Shown piece after piece: positions 1-9,360 of a stretch of 46,544 nucleotides of DNA (positions are counted from its first letter, which is position 1; every line of letters starts with the position of its first letter). Under the pieces are notes generated by a model that made no database searches, was not told the DNA's origin, and worked only from the letters and a program-made list of their open reading frames with translations. The DNA lies in contig NZ_LT800494.1 of the NCBI RefSeq assembly GCF_900166665.1, forward strand, positions 2,805,762 to 2,852,305, given 5' to 3'. A program made the position numbers and the translations under genes. The stretch comes from Cytobacillus gottheilii (GTDB taxonomy: Bacteria; Bacillota; Bacilli; Bacillales; Cytobacillaceae).

Positions 1-79
1 TCACCTTCTGCTCCAATCAACTAGTCTGTTATCAATAGAAACTTATTCAAAAACAACAAACTTTTAGAGAAAAGAGCTT
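1..79 (+). repeat. 3' tail of a dispersed MITE-like repeat copy
   Basis: These bases match, with a few substitutions, the last 80 or so bases of the repeat copy at 46004-46083. Shared blocks include CACCTTCTGCTCCAATCAA, CAAAAACAACAAACTTTTAG and the terminal GAAAAGAGC. Most of this copy lies outside the window to the left. It is in the same orientation as the 45850-46085 copy and ends at the rseP stop codon. Confidence 0.75.
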
Positions 80-1341
80 TATAAAAAGAATCTTTGAATA
101 TCGTTCCATGTAACCACAATCATCAGCAGCATCAATAAGGCAAAGCCGACAAAATGGACCATTCCTTCTTTCGTGCGGTCCAAAGGTTTTCCTCTGACTG
201 CTTCAATTGCGAAGAATAATAATCTTCCTCCGTCTAACGCAGGAATTGGCAGGAGATTCATAATACCTAAGTTGATACTTAGAATGCCGGCCCACTTCAT
301 TAGATTATAGATCCCTGTTTGAGCAACTGTATCAACTGATACATAGATGCCAACCGGACCCGATAAATCATCAATCGAGAATTGGCCTGTCAGGATTGTT
401 CCAAGGATGACAAAAATTTGTTTTGTCCAATTATATGTTTCCTGTGCACCATAAACAATTGATTTTAACGGTGATTTTTCCATAGGCTGATAAACGCCTA
501 TGACACCGCGTGAACCTGTCTCATCCTCTTGAAGAGCTGGTGTAACTGGAACCGTTAGCTCCTCGCCATTCCGGTCGATATGAAAATCAATTTCTTCATT
601 CGGACTTACACGAATAATTTCAACAATATCTTCCCATGTTGATACCTCCGCTCCATCCACACTATGAACAACGTCCCCTTGCATTAAGCCGGCCTGTTGC
701 GCTGCACCATCAGCTGTTAACTTTCCTAAAACCGGGTCGCTTGTTGGCATGCCCTGCAATAAAGCAATAATGACAAACACGACAAAAGCTAGGACAAAGT
801 TCATCATCGGCCCTGCAAAAATGGCCATTGTTCGCTGCGGAAGTGTCTTTGAGGCAAATTGACGATCGTATGGAGCGATGAGCGTTTCAACCGCATCTTC
901 GACGATCATTGCTTTTCGGTTTATTTGGAAGGTTTGCAGTAATTCTTCGTCTTCACCTTCCACATAGCCTTTAATAAAAAGTTTATGCTCAAGATCAGCC
1001 TCTTCAACTTCAATAATGCGTGCATCCGGATATTTATCTTTTCTGTTGAGAATCAATTTTTCTACTTCATTTTTATCGTTAAATAAAAGTCCAACCCGAT
1101 AGCCTGGTTTAATTTCCACCATTTCTGGATCTTCTCCAGCCATTCGGACGAAACCTCCGATTGGCAAAAGACGAATGGTATACACGGTATCATTTTTCTT
1201 ATGCGTGAACACTTTAGGACCAAATCCAATTGCGAATTCACGGCACAGAATTCCTGCTCTCTTCGCAAAAATCAAATGACCTAATTCATGGAAAAAAACC
1301 AATGCTCCAAAAATAACGATAAAGGCAATAACTGTACTCAA
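79..1341 (-). CDS. rseP: Site-2 membrane metalloprotease RseP/RasP
   Basis: Intramembrane zinc metalloprotease (M50 family) that cuts membrane-embedded substrates such as anti-sigma factors after a first site-1 cleavage. The zinc-binding HELGH motif is at residues 18-22 inside the first membrane segment, and the C-terminal zinc-ligand region NLLPIPALDGG is at 362-372. A PDZ domain lies around 205-270 (GLMQGDVVHSVDG). Hydrophobic stretches near residues 5-25, 175-195, 345-365 and 395-412 fit a four-pass membrane protein. Translation starts at a TTG seven bases after AAAGGTGG. It follows dxr by 52 bases and is the last gene of the uppS-cdsA-dxr-rseP group, the order also seen in B. subtilis (rasP). 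Length of 420 residues is normal. Confidence 0.95.
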   Translation of the reverse strand: MSTVIAFIVIFGALVFFHELGHLIFAKRAGILCREFAIGFGPKVFTHKKNDTVYTIRLLPIGGFVRMAGEDPEMVEIKPGYRVGLLFNDKNEVEKLILNRKDKYPDARIIEVEEADLEHKLFIKGYVEGEDEELLQTFQINRKAMIVEDAVETLIAPYDRQFASKTLPQRTMAIFAGPMMNFVLAFVVFVIIALLQGMPTSDPVLGKLTADGAAQQAGLMQGDVVHSVDGAEVSTWEDIVEIIRVSPNEEIDFHIDRNGEELTVPVTPALQEDETGSRGVIGVYQPMEKSPLKSIVYGAQETYNWTKQIFVILGTILTGQFSIDDLSGPVGIYVSVDTVAQTGIYNLMKWAGILSINLGIMNLLPIPALDGGRLLFFAIEAVRGKPLDRTKEGMVHFVGFALLMLLMIVVTWNDIQRFFL

Positions 1342-1393
1342 GATTTAACCACCTTTTCTATAACGCCCTCAATTGAATCCAGGTGACGTATTT

Positions 1394-2536
1394 TTAAATG
1401 AGAGAAGCCACATATTTTCTTGCCTCAGCATCAGCTGACTTAATCTCAGCCAAATTTGGATTGGCAATATGCTGATGGGCTTGTAATGCCCGATCAATAT
1501 ACTCCTCAATTTGCAGAAATGATATTTTCCCTTCTAAAAAGGCGGCTACTGCTGCTTCATTTGCAGCATTTAAAACTGTTGGCATGCTTCCCCCAGCTTT
1601 GCCTGCATCATATGCCAGCTGCAAACAGCGGAACCGGCTGAAATCCATCGCTGTAAAGTGGAGCTGGCCAATTTCAGCTAAATTCAAGCGATTTGCTGAA
1701 GCTAGAGGCAGACGATCCGGATACGTCAGCGCATATTGGATGGGCACTCTCATGTCCGGTGTTCCAAGCTGTGCCATAACACTGCTGTCATGAAATTCAA
1801 TCATAGAATGAATGATGCTCTCTTTATGTAGCAATACTTCAATTTTTTCATATGGCATTGAAAACAGCCAGTGGGCCTCAATGACTTCGAGTCCTTTGTT
1901 CATCATCGATGCAGAGTCAATCGTAATTTTTGCGCCCATCGACCAGTTGGGATGGTTTAAAGCTTGTTCGACTGTCACATGCTTAAGTTCTTCCCGGGAT
2001 TTATCACGAAAGCTGCCGCCTGATGCTGTCAAAATCAGTTTTTCTATATTTTTCTCTTTTTCACCTTGTAATGCTTGGAAAATAGCAGAATGCTCACTAT
2101 CCACTGGAAGTAAGGACACACCATGCTTCTTCGCAGCATCCATGACAAGATGTCCTGCCGTTACAAGTGTTTCCTTATTAGCAATTGCAATGGTTTTCTT
2201 TTCCTCGATCGCTTGCAATGTCGGCTCTAAGCCCACACTTCCCAGGACCGCATTTACTAACACATCCGCTTTATGATAAACGGCCACTTCTGTTAACCCT
2301 TGTTGTCCATATGTAAAAGATATGCCGGGAAATTCACTTTTCAGAACTTCTGCATCATTTTTTTCTGCTACTGATACAAGTTCCGGCTGAAAATCAACAA
2401 TGATTTTTCTAGCCAGATCTATATTTTTGCCGACAGAAAATGCCGATAATCTAAATTCCTCAGGATGCTCTTTTAACACATCCAATGTTTGAGTACCGAT
2501 TGAACCGGTAGCTCCCATTAAACTAATATGCTTCAA
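1394..2536 (-). CDS. dxr: 1-deoxy-D-xylulose-5-phosphate reductoisomerase
   Basis: Second enzyme of the MEP (non-mevalonate) isoprenoid pathway. It converts 1-deoxyxylulose 5-phosphate to 2-C-methylerythritol 4-phosphate with NADPH and a divalent metal. The N-terminal nucleotide-binding loop GATGSIG is at about residues 7-13. The metal and substrate region includes [14 protein letters not shown] and [20 protein letters not shown]. An in-frame ATG exists at 2554, but GGAGAGG sits just ahead of a TTG at 2536, which gives the usual family N-terminus ([12 protein letters not shown]) and 380 residues, so I place the start there. It lies 32 bases after cdsA and feeds precursor to UppS, encoded two genes upstream. 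Confidence 0.95.
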   Translation of the reverse strand: MKHISLMGATGSIGTQTLDVLKEHPEEFRLSAFSVGKNIDLARKIIVDFQPELVSVAEKNDAEVLKSEFPGISFTYGQQGLTEVAVYHKADVLVNAVLGSVGLEPTLQAIEEKKTIAIANKETLVTAGHLVMDAAKKHGVSLLPVDSEHSAIFQALQGEKEKNIEKLILTASGGSFRDKSREELKHVTVEQALNHPNWSMGAKITIDSASMMNKGLEVIEAHWLFSMPYEKIEVLLHKESIIHSMIEFHDSSVMAQLGTPDMRVPIQYALTYPDRLPLASANRLNLAEIGQLHFTAMDFSRFRCLQLAYDAGKAGGSMPTVLNAANEAAVAAFLEGKISFLQIEEYIDRALQAHQHIANPNLAEIKSADAEARKYVASLI

Positions 2537-2568
2537 CTCTACCTCTCCTATCAATCCATGCTAGCACT

Positions 2569-3363
2569 TTAAATGAAATGCAGTAAATGTATTAATGGCC
2601 AAACAAACAGCAAGCTGTCGAAGCGGTCCAGTACACCGCCATGTCCAGGCATGATTTTGCCAGAGTCCTTCACTCTATAATGACGTTTAAATGCAGACTC
2701 TGCTAAATCGCCCACTTGTCCAAAAACAGACAATACAACGGTCATAACAATCAGTTGGACTGCTGAAATATTTAAATCAGTAAAGACCATAAATAAAATG
2801 GCGACAATTAATGCACAAACCACCCCGCCGAGTGATCCTTCTATGGTTTTGTTTGGGCTAATTTCCGGCCACAGCTTTCTTTTCCCAATCGCTTTTCCAA
2901 TCAGATAGGCTCCAGAGTCTGTTGCCCACATAAGAAACAAGGAATAAAAAATAAAAATAAGACCATTATCAGCAAATCTTGTTTCAATAAAGAAATGAAA
3001 TCCTACCCCTATGTATAAAACGGACAAAATGACAAAACCCGCATCATCAAAATGAAACTTGTTCTTAGATACAACAGTATAGGTAAGAAATAAGAAAAGA
3101 AACAATATAATTATATCAAAGCGTGAGCTATTCCAATTGGTTAAAATATATTGATACTCAGCCGGCAATAAGATGGTCCATAATAATAACGTCGATAGGA
3201 CTCCAGGTACAGACCAAATATGTAAATGGCGCATTTTTAAGAGTTCATAGAGGCCAACTGTTGCGATTATATACGTAAAAACGGTAAGAGGAAGTCCTCC
3301 AAAGATGACGATAGGCAATAAAATTGCGACAAAAACCACTGCTGAAATACTTCTTTGCTTCAT
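2569..3363 (-). CDS. cdsA: Phosphatidate cytidylyltransferase (CDP-diglyceride synthase)
   Basis: Integral membrane enzyme that makes CDP-diacylglycerol from phosphatidic acid and CTP, the branch point for membrane phospholipids. The family signature is near the C-terminus: SAFKRHYRVKDSGKIMPGHG followed by GVLDRFDS, with the conserved K-D and HGG-x-x-DRxD residues. The rest is a series of hydrophobic segments (for example residues 8-35, 50-68, 83-99, 107-120, 135-152, 180-197 and 202-220). The protein is 264 residues, normal for the family. The start ATG is preceded by AAAGGATG. It lies 20 bases after uppS. Confidence 0.95.
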   Translation of the reverse strand: MKQRSISAVVFVAILLPIVIFGGLPLTVFTYIIATVGLYELLKMRHLHIWSVPGVLSTLLLWTILLPAEYQYILTNWNSSRFDIIILFLFLFLTYTVVSKNKFHFDDAGFVILSVLYIGVGFHFFIETRFADNGLIFIFYSLFLMWATDSGAYLIGKAIGKRKLWPEISPNKTIEGSLGGVVCALIVAILFMVFTDLNISAVQLIVMTVVLSVFGQVGDLAESAFKRHYRVKDSGKIMPGHGGVLDRFDSLLFVWPLIHLLHFI

Positions 3364-3383
3364 TGTTTATTCAACATCCTTTA

Positions 3384-4160
3384 TTATACTCCTCCAAAAC
3401 GCCTTTGACGACTTTGGAATGCTTCAATTGCATCAGTCAGATGCTCTTCTGTAAAATCCGGCCATAAAACATCCGTAAACCAAAATTCAGAATAAGCAAG
3501 CTGCCATAGCATAAAATTGCTCAGACGAATTTCACCGCTAGTCCTAATTAACAAATCCGGATCCGATAATTCACTTGTCATTAAATATTTTGAGAACAGT
3601 TCATCATCAAGCTGAGTTTCATCTATTATACCACTTTTACAATCTTTTAAGACATTCTGAACTGCATTGATGATTTCAGCTCTGCTTCCATAATTCATAG
3701 CAAAATTTAAAATGAGGCCATCATTATCTTTTGTTTCATTCATAGCCTTTTCTATTGCGTTTAAAGTATGCTTGGGCAATAGATTTTTATCTCCAATCAT
3801 ACGAACCTGCACATTTTCTTCAATTAACTCCGGCAAGAAGGTACCTAGAAATTCTTCTGGGAGCTTCATTAAATATTCAACTTCCAATTTAGGACGCTTC
3901 CAATTTTCAGTTGAGAAAGCATAAAGGGTCAGTGTATTGATCCCTAGTAGATTCGCAAAACGAGTAATTTTCCGAACAACTTTCATTCCTTCATGATGCC
4001 CTGCTACTCTTGGCAGCGCTCTTTTTTTAGCCCATCTTCCATTTCCATCCATGATGATGGCAACATGTGAAGGAACTGCACCTTCCTGTATTTTATCTGC
4101 TCGTTCTCTCAAACTGGAAGAGCTGATGTTATTCTTCCAAAACTTCATCTTATCGAACAT
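3384..4160 (-). CDS. uppS: Undecaprenyl pyrophosphate synthase (cis-prenyltransferase)
   Basis: Cytosolic enzyme that condenses isopentenyl diphosphate units onto farnesyl diphosphate, giving C55 undecaprenyl diphosphate, the lipid carrier for peptidoglycan and teichoic acid. The catalytic motif IIMDGNGRWAKKR has its key Asp at residue 38. The C-terminal motifs DPDLLIRTSGEIRLSNF and LWQLAYSEFWFTD are intact. The start is an ATG seven bases after AAAGGAG. A second in-frame ATG at residue 5 is possible. It is the first gene of the uppS-cdsA-dxr-rseP group and follows a 678-base gap containing a terminator, so it probably has its own promoter. Confidence 0.96.
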   Translation of the reverse strand: MFDKMKFWKNNISSSSLRERADKIQEGAVPSHVAIIMDGNGRWAKKRALPRVAGHHEGMKVVRKITRFANLLGINTLTLYAFSTENWKRPKLEVEYLMKLPEEFLGTFLPELIEENVQVRMIGDKNLLPKHTLNAIEKAMNETKDNDGLILNFAMNYGSRAEIINAVQNVLKDCKSGIIDETQLDDELFSKYLMTSELSDPDLLIRTSGEIRLSNFMLWQLAYSEFWFTDVLWPDFTEEHLTDAIEAFQSRQRRFGGV

Positions 4161-4269
4161 ATATATACTCCTTTAAAATAGGGTACTTGCCTTCAGTAAA
4201 CTTACGTCATATTCATGTTTCCTAAAAGGATTGATGATGATCAAAATGCTGAAAGGAATAATCCTATTT

Positions 4270-4298
4270 ATTATAGGCTAAATTCAATCGCAAATAAA
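4270..4298 (-). promoter_or_regulatory. Candidate sigma-A promoter for the uppS group
   Basis: On the minus strand a perfect TATAAT (4275-4270) lies 17 bases after TTTATT (4298-4293). Transcription would begin near 4263, about 100 bases before uppS. The -10 is good but the -35 is poor, so this rests mainly on the -10, the spacing and the upstream terminator. Confidence 0.35.
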
Positions 4299-4573
4299 AT
4301 AATATATAAAAATGCGGTATCACCATTATGTTTCAATTGTTCAGCTTTTAAAAGCTTTTTTTATCATACCAAATTTTTATGGTTTTATCTTTAAAAATTA
4401 CGCGTAAAGGATGTTTTCTATTCATCTATGCTAAAAAAATTTCATGAATTGGATAAAAAACAGCTGTTTCTATTTGCGGTTTATATCACATCGTGTAAAA
4501 AAAAGGTGGGACAAGACTAAAATGTCCATCGCCTAATACAAATAACCATACTATCCGTTAAGTTGATAAAGGA

Positions 4574-4705
4574 GCCCGTTCCGCTGCTGAGACTGTTTTC
4601 TCACGGTATCACAGTGCTCTGGCCTTCTCGTCGCAGTTTCACTAGCGTGCCTCATCGCTTCCTCTATGAAGCGCAGAAGTTGAGAGGTATACTCCATCTT
4701 ACTCA
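4574..4705 (+). repeat. Eroded copy of the dispersed palindromic repeat
   Basis: Aligned by eye with the reverse complement of the 37709-37850 core, this stretch keeps the blocks GCCCGTTCC, GCTGC, CTCGTCGC, TTCCTCTA and CGCAGAAGTTGAG in the same order and similar spacing. Many differences look like C-to-T or G-to-A changes. The long GC-rich stems of the intact copies are no longer paired, so I read it as a decayed relic. Confidence 0.6.
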
Positions 4706-4734
4706 GGAATGGCAAATTTCATTTTAAAAGCAAT

Positions 4735-4781
4735 AATAAAAAAACCGAATGATTAGAAAGTGTTGTTTTCTAATCATTCGG
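4735..4781 (-). terminator. Rho-independent terminator after frr
   Basis: A perfect 15-base-pair stem (CCGAATGATTAGAAA at 4745-4759 with its complement at 4767-4781) encloses a 7-base loop. On the minus strand it is followed directly by a run of seven T. It lies 58 bases beyond the frr stop and would end the frr transcript. Confidence 0.88.
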
Positions 4782-4838
4782 ATGTATCACTAGACTGAAT
4801 ACTTTGACTCAGCCTCTTTAACACTATTTGCGAAGTGA

Positions 4839-5396
4839 TTAAACTTCCATAATCTCTTTTTCTTTATCTTTTGTGATATTGTCAACTTTACTGATGTATT
4901 CATCTGTTAATTTTTGAATATCATCTGAGTAACCGCGAAGATCATCCTCAGTAATCTCACCGCTCTTTTCGTTCTTTTTCAGATCATCATTGCTGTCGCG
5001 GCGGATATTACGAATCGCGATCTTTGCTTCCTCAGCTTCTTTTTTAACAAGTTTCACTAGTTCTTTACGACGCTCTTCGGTTAGCTGTGGAATGGCTAAT
5101 CGAATAATGCTGCCATCGTTTGAAGGTGTTAAGCCAAGGTCAGATTTTAGAATCGCCTTCTCAATCTCACCTAGAACAGATTTATCATATGGCTGAATAA
5201 CAAGAAGACGAGCTTCAGGAACAGATACACCAGCCAGCTGATTGATTGGAGTTGGTGCTCCATAATAATCGACCGTTACTCGATCAAGCAAGGATGCATT
5301 GGCTTTTCCGGCACGAATGGACGCCAATTCACGTGTGTAAGCTCCAATTGCTTTTGTCATACGCTCTTTTGCATTATCAATGGTTTGCTTTGTCAT
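4839..5396 (-). CDS. frr: Ribosome recycling factor
   Basis: Splits the post-termination ribosome together with EF-G so that subunits can be reused. The sequence is a standard RRF: an N-terminal helix, the conserved [20 protein letters not shown] segment and a C-terminal three-helix bundle ([20 protein letters not shown] and [11 protein letters not shown]). An ATG at 5402 overlaps the pyrH stop, but AGGGGG is only two bases from it. The ATG at 5396 is eight bases away and gives 185 residues, the B. subtilis length, so I use it. It follows pyrH directly and is probably cotranscribed with it. A strong terminator follows. Confidence 0.97.
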   Translation of the reverse strand: MTKQTIDNAKERMTKAIGAYTRELASIRAGKANASLLDRVTVDYYGAPTPINQLAGVSVPEARLLVIQPYDKSVLGEIEKAILKSDLGLTPSNDGSIIRLAIPQLTEERRKELVKLVKKEAEEAKIAIRNIRRDSNDDLKKNEKSGEITEDDLRGYSDDIQKLTDEYISKVDNITKDKEKEIMEV

Positions 5397-5398
5397 TA

Positions 5399-6121
5399 TC
5401 ATTTCCCCCTTACAATTGTTCCAATTGGTTCACCCATCACAGCGCGGTTAATATTGCCCTCTTCCATGATTGAAAACACAATTAGTGGTATATTATTGTC
5501 CATGCATAAAGAAGATGCTGTAGAATCCATTACAGCCAGACCTTCTTTTAAGACATCCAGATATGAAAGCTCATCATATTTTTTTGCATTTTTATCAACG
5601 CGCGGATCTGCTGAGTATACACCATCCACATTGTTTTTAGCCATAAGGATAACCTCTGCTTCAATCTCAGCAGCACGCAAGGCAGCCGTTGTGTCAGTGG
5701 AGAAATAAGGATTGCCTGTACCAGCTGCAAAGATCACAACACGTTTCTTTTCCAGGTGACGAATCGCTCTTCTGCGTATGTATGGTTCTGCAACTTGTCT
5801 CATTTCAATGGATGTTTGTACACGCGTCTCAATTCCCAGCTGCTCAAGGCTATCTTGAAGTGCAAGTGAGTTCATGACCGTAGCCAGCATGCCCATATAG
5901 TCAGCATTGGCTCTGTCCATGCCCATCTCTTCACCGATCTTACCGCGCCAGATATTTCCGCCGCCCACAACTACAGCGACTTCAACACCAAGCTCAGCCA
6001 AATCCTTTACCTGAACTGCAACCGATTTAATAACGGATGGATTTATCCCGAAGCCTTGCTCACCTGCTAAAGCTTCACCACTTAATTTCAATACAACACG
6101 TTCATATTTAGGCGCGCTCAT
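5399..6121 (-). CDS. pyrH: UMP kinase
   Basis: Phosphorylates UMP to UDP with ATP, feeding pyrimidine nucleotide synthesis. It belongs to the amino-acid kinase fold. Visible motifs are KLSGEAL near the N-terminus, [11 protein letters not shown], the [19 protein letters not shown] stretch and [24 protein letters not shown] codon further upstream (6133) overlaps the ribosome-binding site. The ATG at 6121, five bases after GGAGG, gives the usual 240 residues. It lies between tsf and frr as in other Bacillaceae. A terminator-like hairpin separates it from tsf, so part of its transcription may start independently. Confidence 0.97.
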   Translation of the reverse strand: MSAPKYERVVLKLSGEALAGEQGFGINPSVIKSVAVQVKDLAELGVEVAVVVGGGNIWRGKIGEEMGMDRANADYMGMLATVMNSLALQDSLEQLGIETRVQTSIEMRQVAEPYIRRRAIRHLEKKRVVIFAAGTGNPYFSTDTTAALRAAEIEAEVILMAKNNVDGVYSADPRVDKNAKKYDELSYLDVLKEGLAVMDSTASSLCMDNNIPLIVFSIMEEGNINRAVMGEPIGTIVRGK

Positions 6122-6164
6122 AAAAACCTCCACATTCTTTTTCCACTAAGAAATACATGCTATT

Positions 6165-6218
6165 TTAGAAAAAAGTCTTGAAAAACAGGGAACACAACGT
6201 GTTCCCTGAGTTTTCAAG
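6165..6218 (-). terminator. Terminator hairpin between tsf and pyrH
   Basis: An imperfect stem of about 18 base pairs (6177-6195 with 6199-6218, core AGGGAACAC and its complement) has a 3-base loop. On the minus strand it is followed by ACTTTTTT. It starts 18 bases beyond the tsf stop and would end or attenuate rpsB-tsf transcripts before pyrH. Confidence 0.8.
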
Positions 6219-6235
6219 ATTTGCATCAATGCAAA

Positions 6236-7117
6236 TTATTTTTTCACTTGGCTCATAACTTCTTCAGCGAAGTTATCTTCACGTTTTTCGATTCCTTCTC
6301 CAACTTCGAAACGAACGAATTCACGGATTTTACCGCCTTTAGATTCAACAAACTTGCCAACTTTTTGATCAGGGTTTTTAACAAACGCTTGATCGTTTAC
6401 ACAAACATCTTCGAAATACTTGCTTAAACGGCCTTCAACCATTTTAGCAACGATGTTTTCTGGCTTGCCTTCATTTAATGCTTGTTGAGTAAGAACTTGA
6501 CGCTCACGCTCAACTTCTTCAGCAGATACTTCATCACGAGATACATATTTAGGGTTTAATGCAGCAATGTGCATAGAAACGTCTTTCGCAGCATCTTCAT
6601 CAGTAGTTCCTTCAAGAACCGTTAACACACCAATGCGTCCGCCCATGTGAAGGTATGCACCGAATGCATCGTTATCTGTTTTTGTTAATACAGAGAAACG
6701 GCGAAGAGATAACTTCTCACCAATCTTAGCGATTGCAGAGTTGATGTGTGATTCAACAGTTGCACCGTTTGCCATTGTTTGAGTTACTGCCTCTTCAGCT
6801 GTAGCAGGTTTGCTTGAAAGAAGGTGATCAGCAAGCTCTTGAACTAATGTTTGGAAACCTTCGTTTTTTGCAACGAAATCAGTTTCAGAGTTTACTTCAA
6901 GAAGAACAGCTTCGTTGCCTTCAACTTTAATTGCTGTTAAACCTTCAGCAGCGATACGATCGCCTTTTTTAGCAGCTTTTGCAATCCCTTTTTCACGAAG
7001 GAAGTCAACCGCTTTTTCCATATCACCATCAGTTTCTTGTAGAGCCTTTTTACAATCCATCATACCTGCGCCTGTTTTTTCACGCAGTTCTTTTACCATT
7101 TGTGCAGTAATCGCCAT
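6236..7117 (-). CDS. tsf: Translation elongation factor Ts
   Basis: Nucleotide exchange factor that reloads EF-Tu with GTP. The N-terminal UBA-like domain begins [20 protein letters not shown] and continues with the DCKKAL motif. The EF-Tu contact motif TDFVAKN is present around residues 80-87. An open frame extends to 7165, but AAGGAGG lies eight bases before the ATG at 7117, which yields the standard N-terminus and 293 residues as in B. subtilis. It follows rpsB across 290 bases containing a terminator-like hairpin and a long structured element, so its expression relative to rpsB may be tuned by RNA structure. Confidence 0.97.
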   Translation of the reverse strand: MAITAQMVKELREKTGAGMMDCKKALQETDGDMEKAVDFLREKGIAKAAKKGDRIAAEGLTAIKVEGNEAVLLEVNSETDFVAKNEGFQTLVQELADHLLSSKPATAEEAVTQTMANGATVESHINSAIAKIGEKLSLRRFSVLTKTDNDAFGAYLHMGGRIGVLTVLEGTTDEDAAKDVSMHIAALNPKYVSRDEVSAEEVERERQVLTQQALNEGKPENIVAKMVEGRLSKYFEDVCVNDQAFVKNPDQKVGKFVESKGGKIREFVRFEVGEGIEKREDNFAEEVMSQVKK

Positions 7118-7223
7118 TATGAAATCCTCCTTAAAAATTGAAGTATGTAATTTTATCATTTCCATTTATTCTTGCTGTGAAACGAATTTAGAATTTTTCG
7201 CAAGAAAAGATGGCTGAATCTCT

Positions 7224-7267
7224 TGAAAAAAAGGTGATAAAAGGGTGCTCCCTGTTATCACCTTTTT
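7224..7267 (-). terminator. Terminator or attenuator between rpsB and tsf
   Basis: GGTGATAA (7233-7240) pairs with TTATCACC (7255-7262), with an inner AGGG-TGCT-CCCT stem. It is flanked by A and T runs on both sides, so it could work on either strand. On the minus strand the stem is followed by TTTTTTTC. It lies downstream of rpsB and about 107 bases ahead of tsf. Confidence 0.75.
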
Positions 7268-7316
7268 AAATGTAATCCAGTGGAGTGATCCACTTTTTCA
7301 TCATGTTCACTTGATA

Positions 7317-7384
7317 CGGCTTAACCTGCGGGAAAAGGAGGCAGGACAAATCTTTGTCCTGCTGACCTTCTCCGCATCAAGCCG
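7317..7384 (-). ncRNA. Long segmented hairpin in the rpsB-tsf intergenic RNA
   Basis: Three nested paired segments can be drawn by eye in the minus-strand RNA: CGGCTT with AAGCCG at the base, GCGG plus AGAAGG with CCTTTT plus CCGC in the middle, and GCAGGACAAA with TTTGTCCTGC at the top. No T-run follows, so it does not look like a simple terminator. I do not recognise it as a named RNA family. It could be a processing site or a ribosomal-protein-type leader. Confidence 0.45.
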
Positions 7385-7407
7385 AACAAGCCGTTTAGAG
7401 TGTTTAA

Positions 7408-8121
<714 letters not shown>

Positions 8122-8223
8122 CTAATGGTTTTGATTTCCTCCGCTTATATCATCTTTAGCCGCCAACTGTTATACAGCACCATTCGACTAAATCAATAAG
8201 CGTGTGTAATAACACCATTTGTT

Positions 8224-8252
8224 AATATAGCATAATCATCCTGCATATTCAA
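8224..8252 (-). promoter_or_regulatory. Sigma-A promoter for rpsB
   Basis: On the minus strand TTGAAT (8252-8247) and TATATT (8229-8224) are separated by exactly 17 bases, and a TG one base ahead of the -10 makes it an extended -10 site. Transcription would begin near 8217, leaving a leader of about 107 bases before rpsB. The -35 starts just after the stop codon of the swrB-like gene. Confidence 0.72.
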
Positions 8253-8253
8253 G

Positions 8254-9045
8254 TTATTCTTGTTGTTTTTCGTGAAATTTCAACAATAGCTGTATTTCTG
8301 TTTTTCCTTTGCTGAGCTTTTTGGCGATCTCTTCATTCGAAAGTCCAAGATTCTTTAAGACCAGCACCTGGCTTAGTAGGGTTGGCTGCTGGGATTTAGG
8401 CATTTCTTGCTGACCTTTGGCAATTGGCAGGTCAGCCTTATCAGATTCCGCTTGGATGAATGGTTCTTTTTGTTCGTGATTTACTGTCTTCTTAGTGTCT
8501 ATGGCTTCTTTCGATTGCTGATAAACTTTCGCCGCTTGATATGCAGCGACCTTGCCGATTCTTGTTTGAAAAGCAGCCGGGTCCTCGAGCTCTGTTTTGG
8601 ATTCTGATTTCGGATCAGGTTTTGGTTCTGTTGCTGGTTTAATTTCAGATTTGGCACCCTGTGCTGTCTTCTGAACTTTTTCAGCTTTCGTTCCCGCTTC
8701 TGTCTTCTGATCTGTTTTAGGTTTGGTGCTTGATTTGGCTTTTGGCTCTGTCTTCCGTTCATTTTTCGATGTTCTAGTGTCGGGTTTCACTGCTGTATTT
8801 TTTTCTAGAGAGGTTGTGCGGACGTGATTAGAATTGCTCAGATCAGAAAGCTTTTGTAAAAACTCATCGTTTTCTTCCTTCATTTGCGTTAAATAGGTGG
8901 AAATAATGTCTTCCATTTCCTCTGTAGCTTTTGCCTGTTTTTTTTCACTTTCAATCAGACGCGACTGTCTCAAATACAAAGTTATAATCGCCACAAAGGC
9001 CAATATGTTTAAGAAAAGGCTTAAAACTAATAGCATTACTGTCAT
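8254..9045 (-). CDS. swrB: SwrB-like membrane-anchored swarming/flagellar assembly factor
   Basis: Position between sigD and rpsB matches swrB (ylxL) of B. subtilis, whose product promotes activation of the flagellar export apparatus. The protein has one N-terminal membrane segment (residues about 3-24) and a charged helical stretch to about residue 70. A Lys/Thr/Glu/Pro-rich low-complexity region follows (about 85-160). The C-terminal helix-turn-helix-like tail, LVLKNLGLSNEEIAKKLSKG, resembles the conserved C-terminus of SwrB-type proteins. At 263 residues it is much longer than the 167-residue B. subtilis protein, the excess lying in the low-complexity middle. The ATG is eight bases after GAGGG. 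Orthology is inferred from position and architecture rather than strong identity. Confidence 0.7.
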   Translation of the reverse strand: MTVMLLVLSLFLNILAFVAIITLYLRQSRLIESEKKQAKATEEMEDIISTYLTQMKEENDEFLQKLSDLSNSNHVRTTSLEKNTAVKPDTRTSKNERKTEPKAKSSTKPKTDQKTEAGTKAEKVQKTAQGAKSEIKPATEPKPDPKSESKTELEDPAAFQTRIGKVAAYQAAKVYQQSKEAIDTKKTVNHEQKEPFIQAESDKADLPIAKGQQEMPKSQQPTLLSQVLVLKNLGLSNEEIAKKLSKGKTEIQLLLKFHEKQQE

Positions 9046-9057
9046 TTTTAATACCCT

Positions 9058-9360
9058 CTATCCGCTATAATCAATTAGCTGTCCTTTATAAGGATGAGAT
9101 TCTTTTTCTAATTTATGCTTCTTCTTGTGATTAGATTGCGGCTGCTGCTGTTCATTTTGCTCCTTGTCAGATAATGATACGAAGGTTGTCTCTCCATTTT
9201 CAATCACTGATCTTCTTTTCCGCTCTTCTTCCTTCAAGGAGGCTTGAGAGGCGATATCATTCATCACCTGACCTCTTTGCTGCAGCTGTTCCTGCAGCTT
9301 GCCCGCATCCTGTGTTCTAGGAAGAGCTACCTGCATTTCAATTGCCTTAAGACTCAACAC
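9058..9360 (-). CDS. Small conserved-looking protein of unknown function downstream of sigD
   Basis: I do not recognise a function. The protein is about 100 residues. It starts with a well-formed segment (MLSLKAIEMQVALPRTQDAG), then a Gln-rich helix (KLQEQLQQRGQVMNDIASQ), a charged stretch (KEEERKRRSVIENG) and a Gln/Lys/His-rich tail. No signal peptide or membrane segment is visible. An open frame extends to 9399, but GAGG eight bases before a GTG at 9360 is the best start, and a TTG at 9357 is also possible. Its stop is 12 bases before the swrB-like gene, and the ribosome-binding site of that gene directly follows, so the two are probably cotranslated. B. subtilis has no gene at this position that I recall. 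Confidence 0.6.
   Translation of the reverse strand: MLSLKAIEMQVALPRTQDAGKLQEQLQQRGQVMNDIASQASLKEEERKRRSVIENGETTFVSLSDKEQNEQQQPQSNHKKKHKLEKESHPYKGQLIDYSG

Larger units (their letters stand above)
4161..4838. other. Long intergenic region between frr and uppS
   Basis: This 678-base gap has no credible gene on either strand. In the direction of transcription it holds the frr terminator (4735-4781), a heavily decayed copy of the dispersed repeat (4574-4705), a small imperfect hairpin near 4504-4532 (GGTGGGACA with TGTCCATCGCC), an AT-rich tract and the candidate uppS promoter. Confidence 0.7.

Noticed and set aside
1812..2276. 154-codon plus-strand open frame opposite dxr
   Set aside because: It is antisense to a well-conserved gene, Ser/Cys-rich without motifs, and has no family resemblance. 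It is a shadow of dxr codon use.
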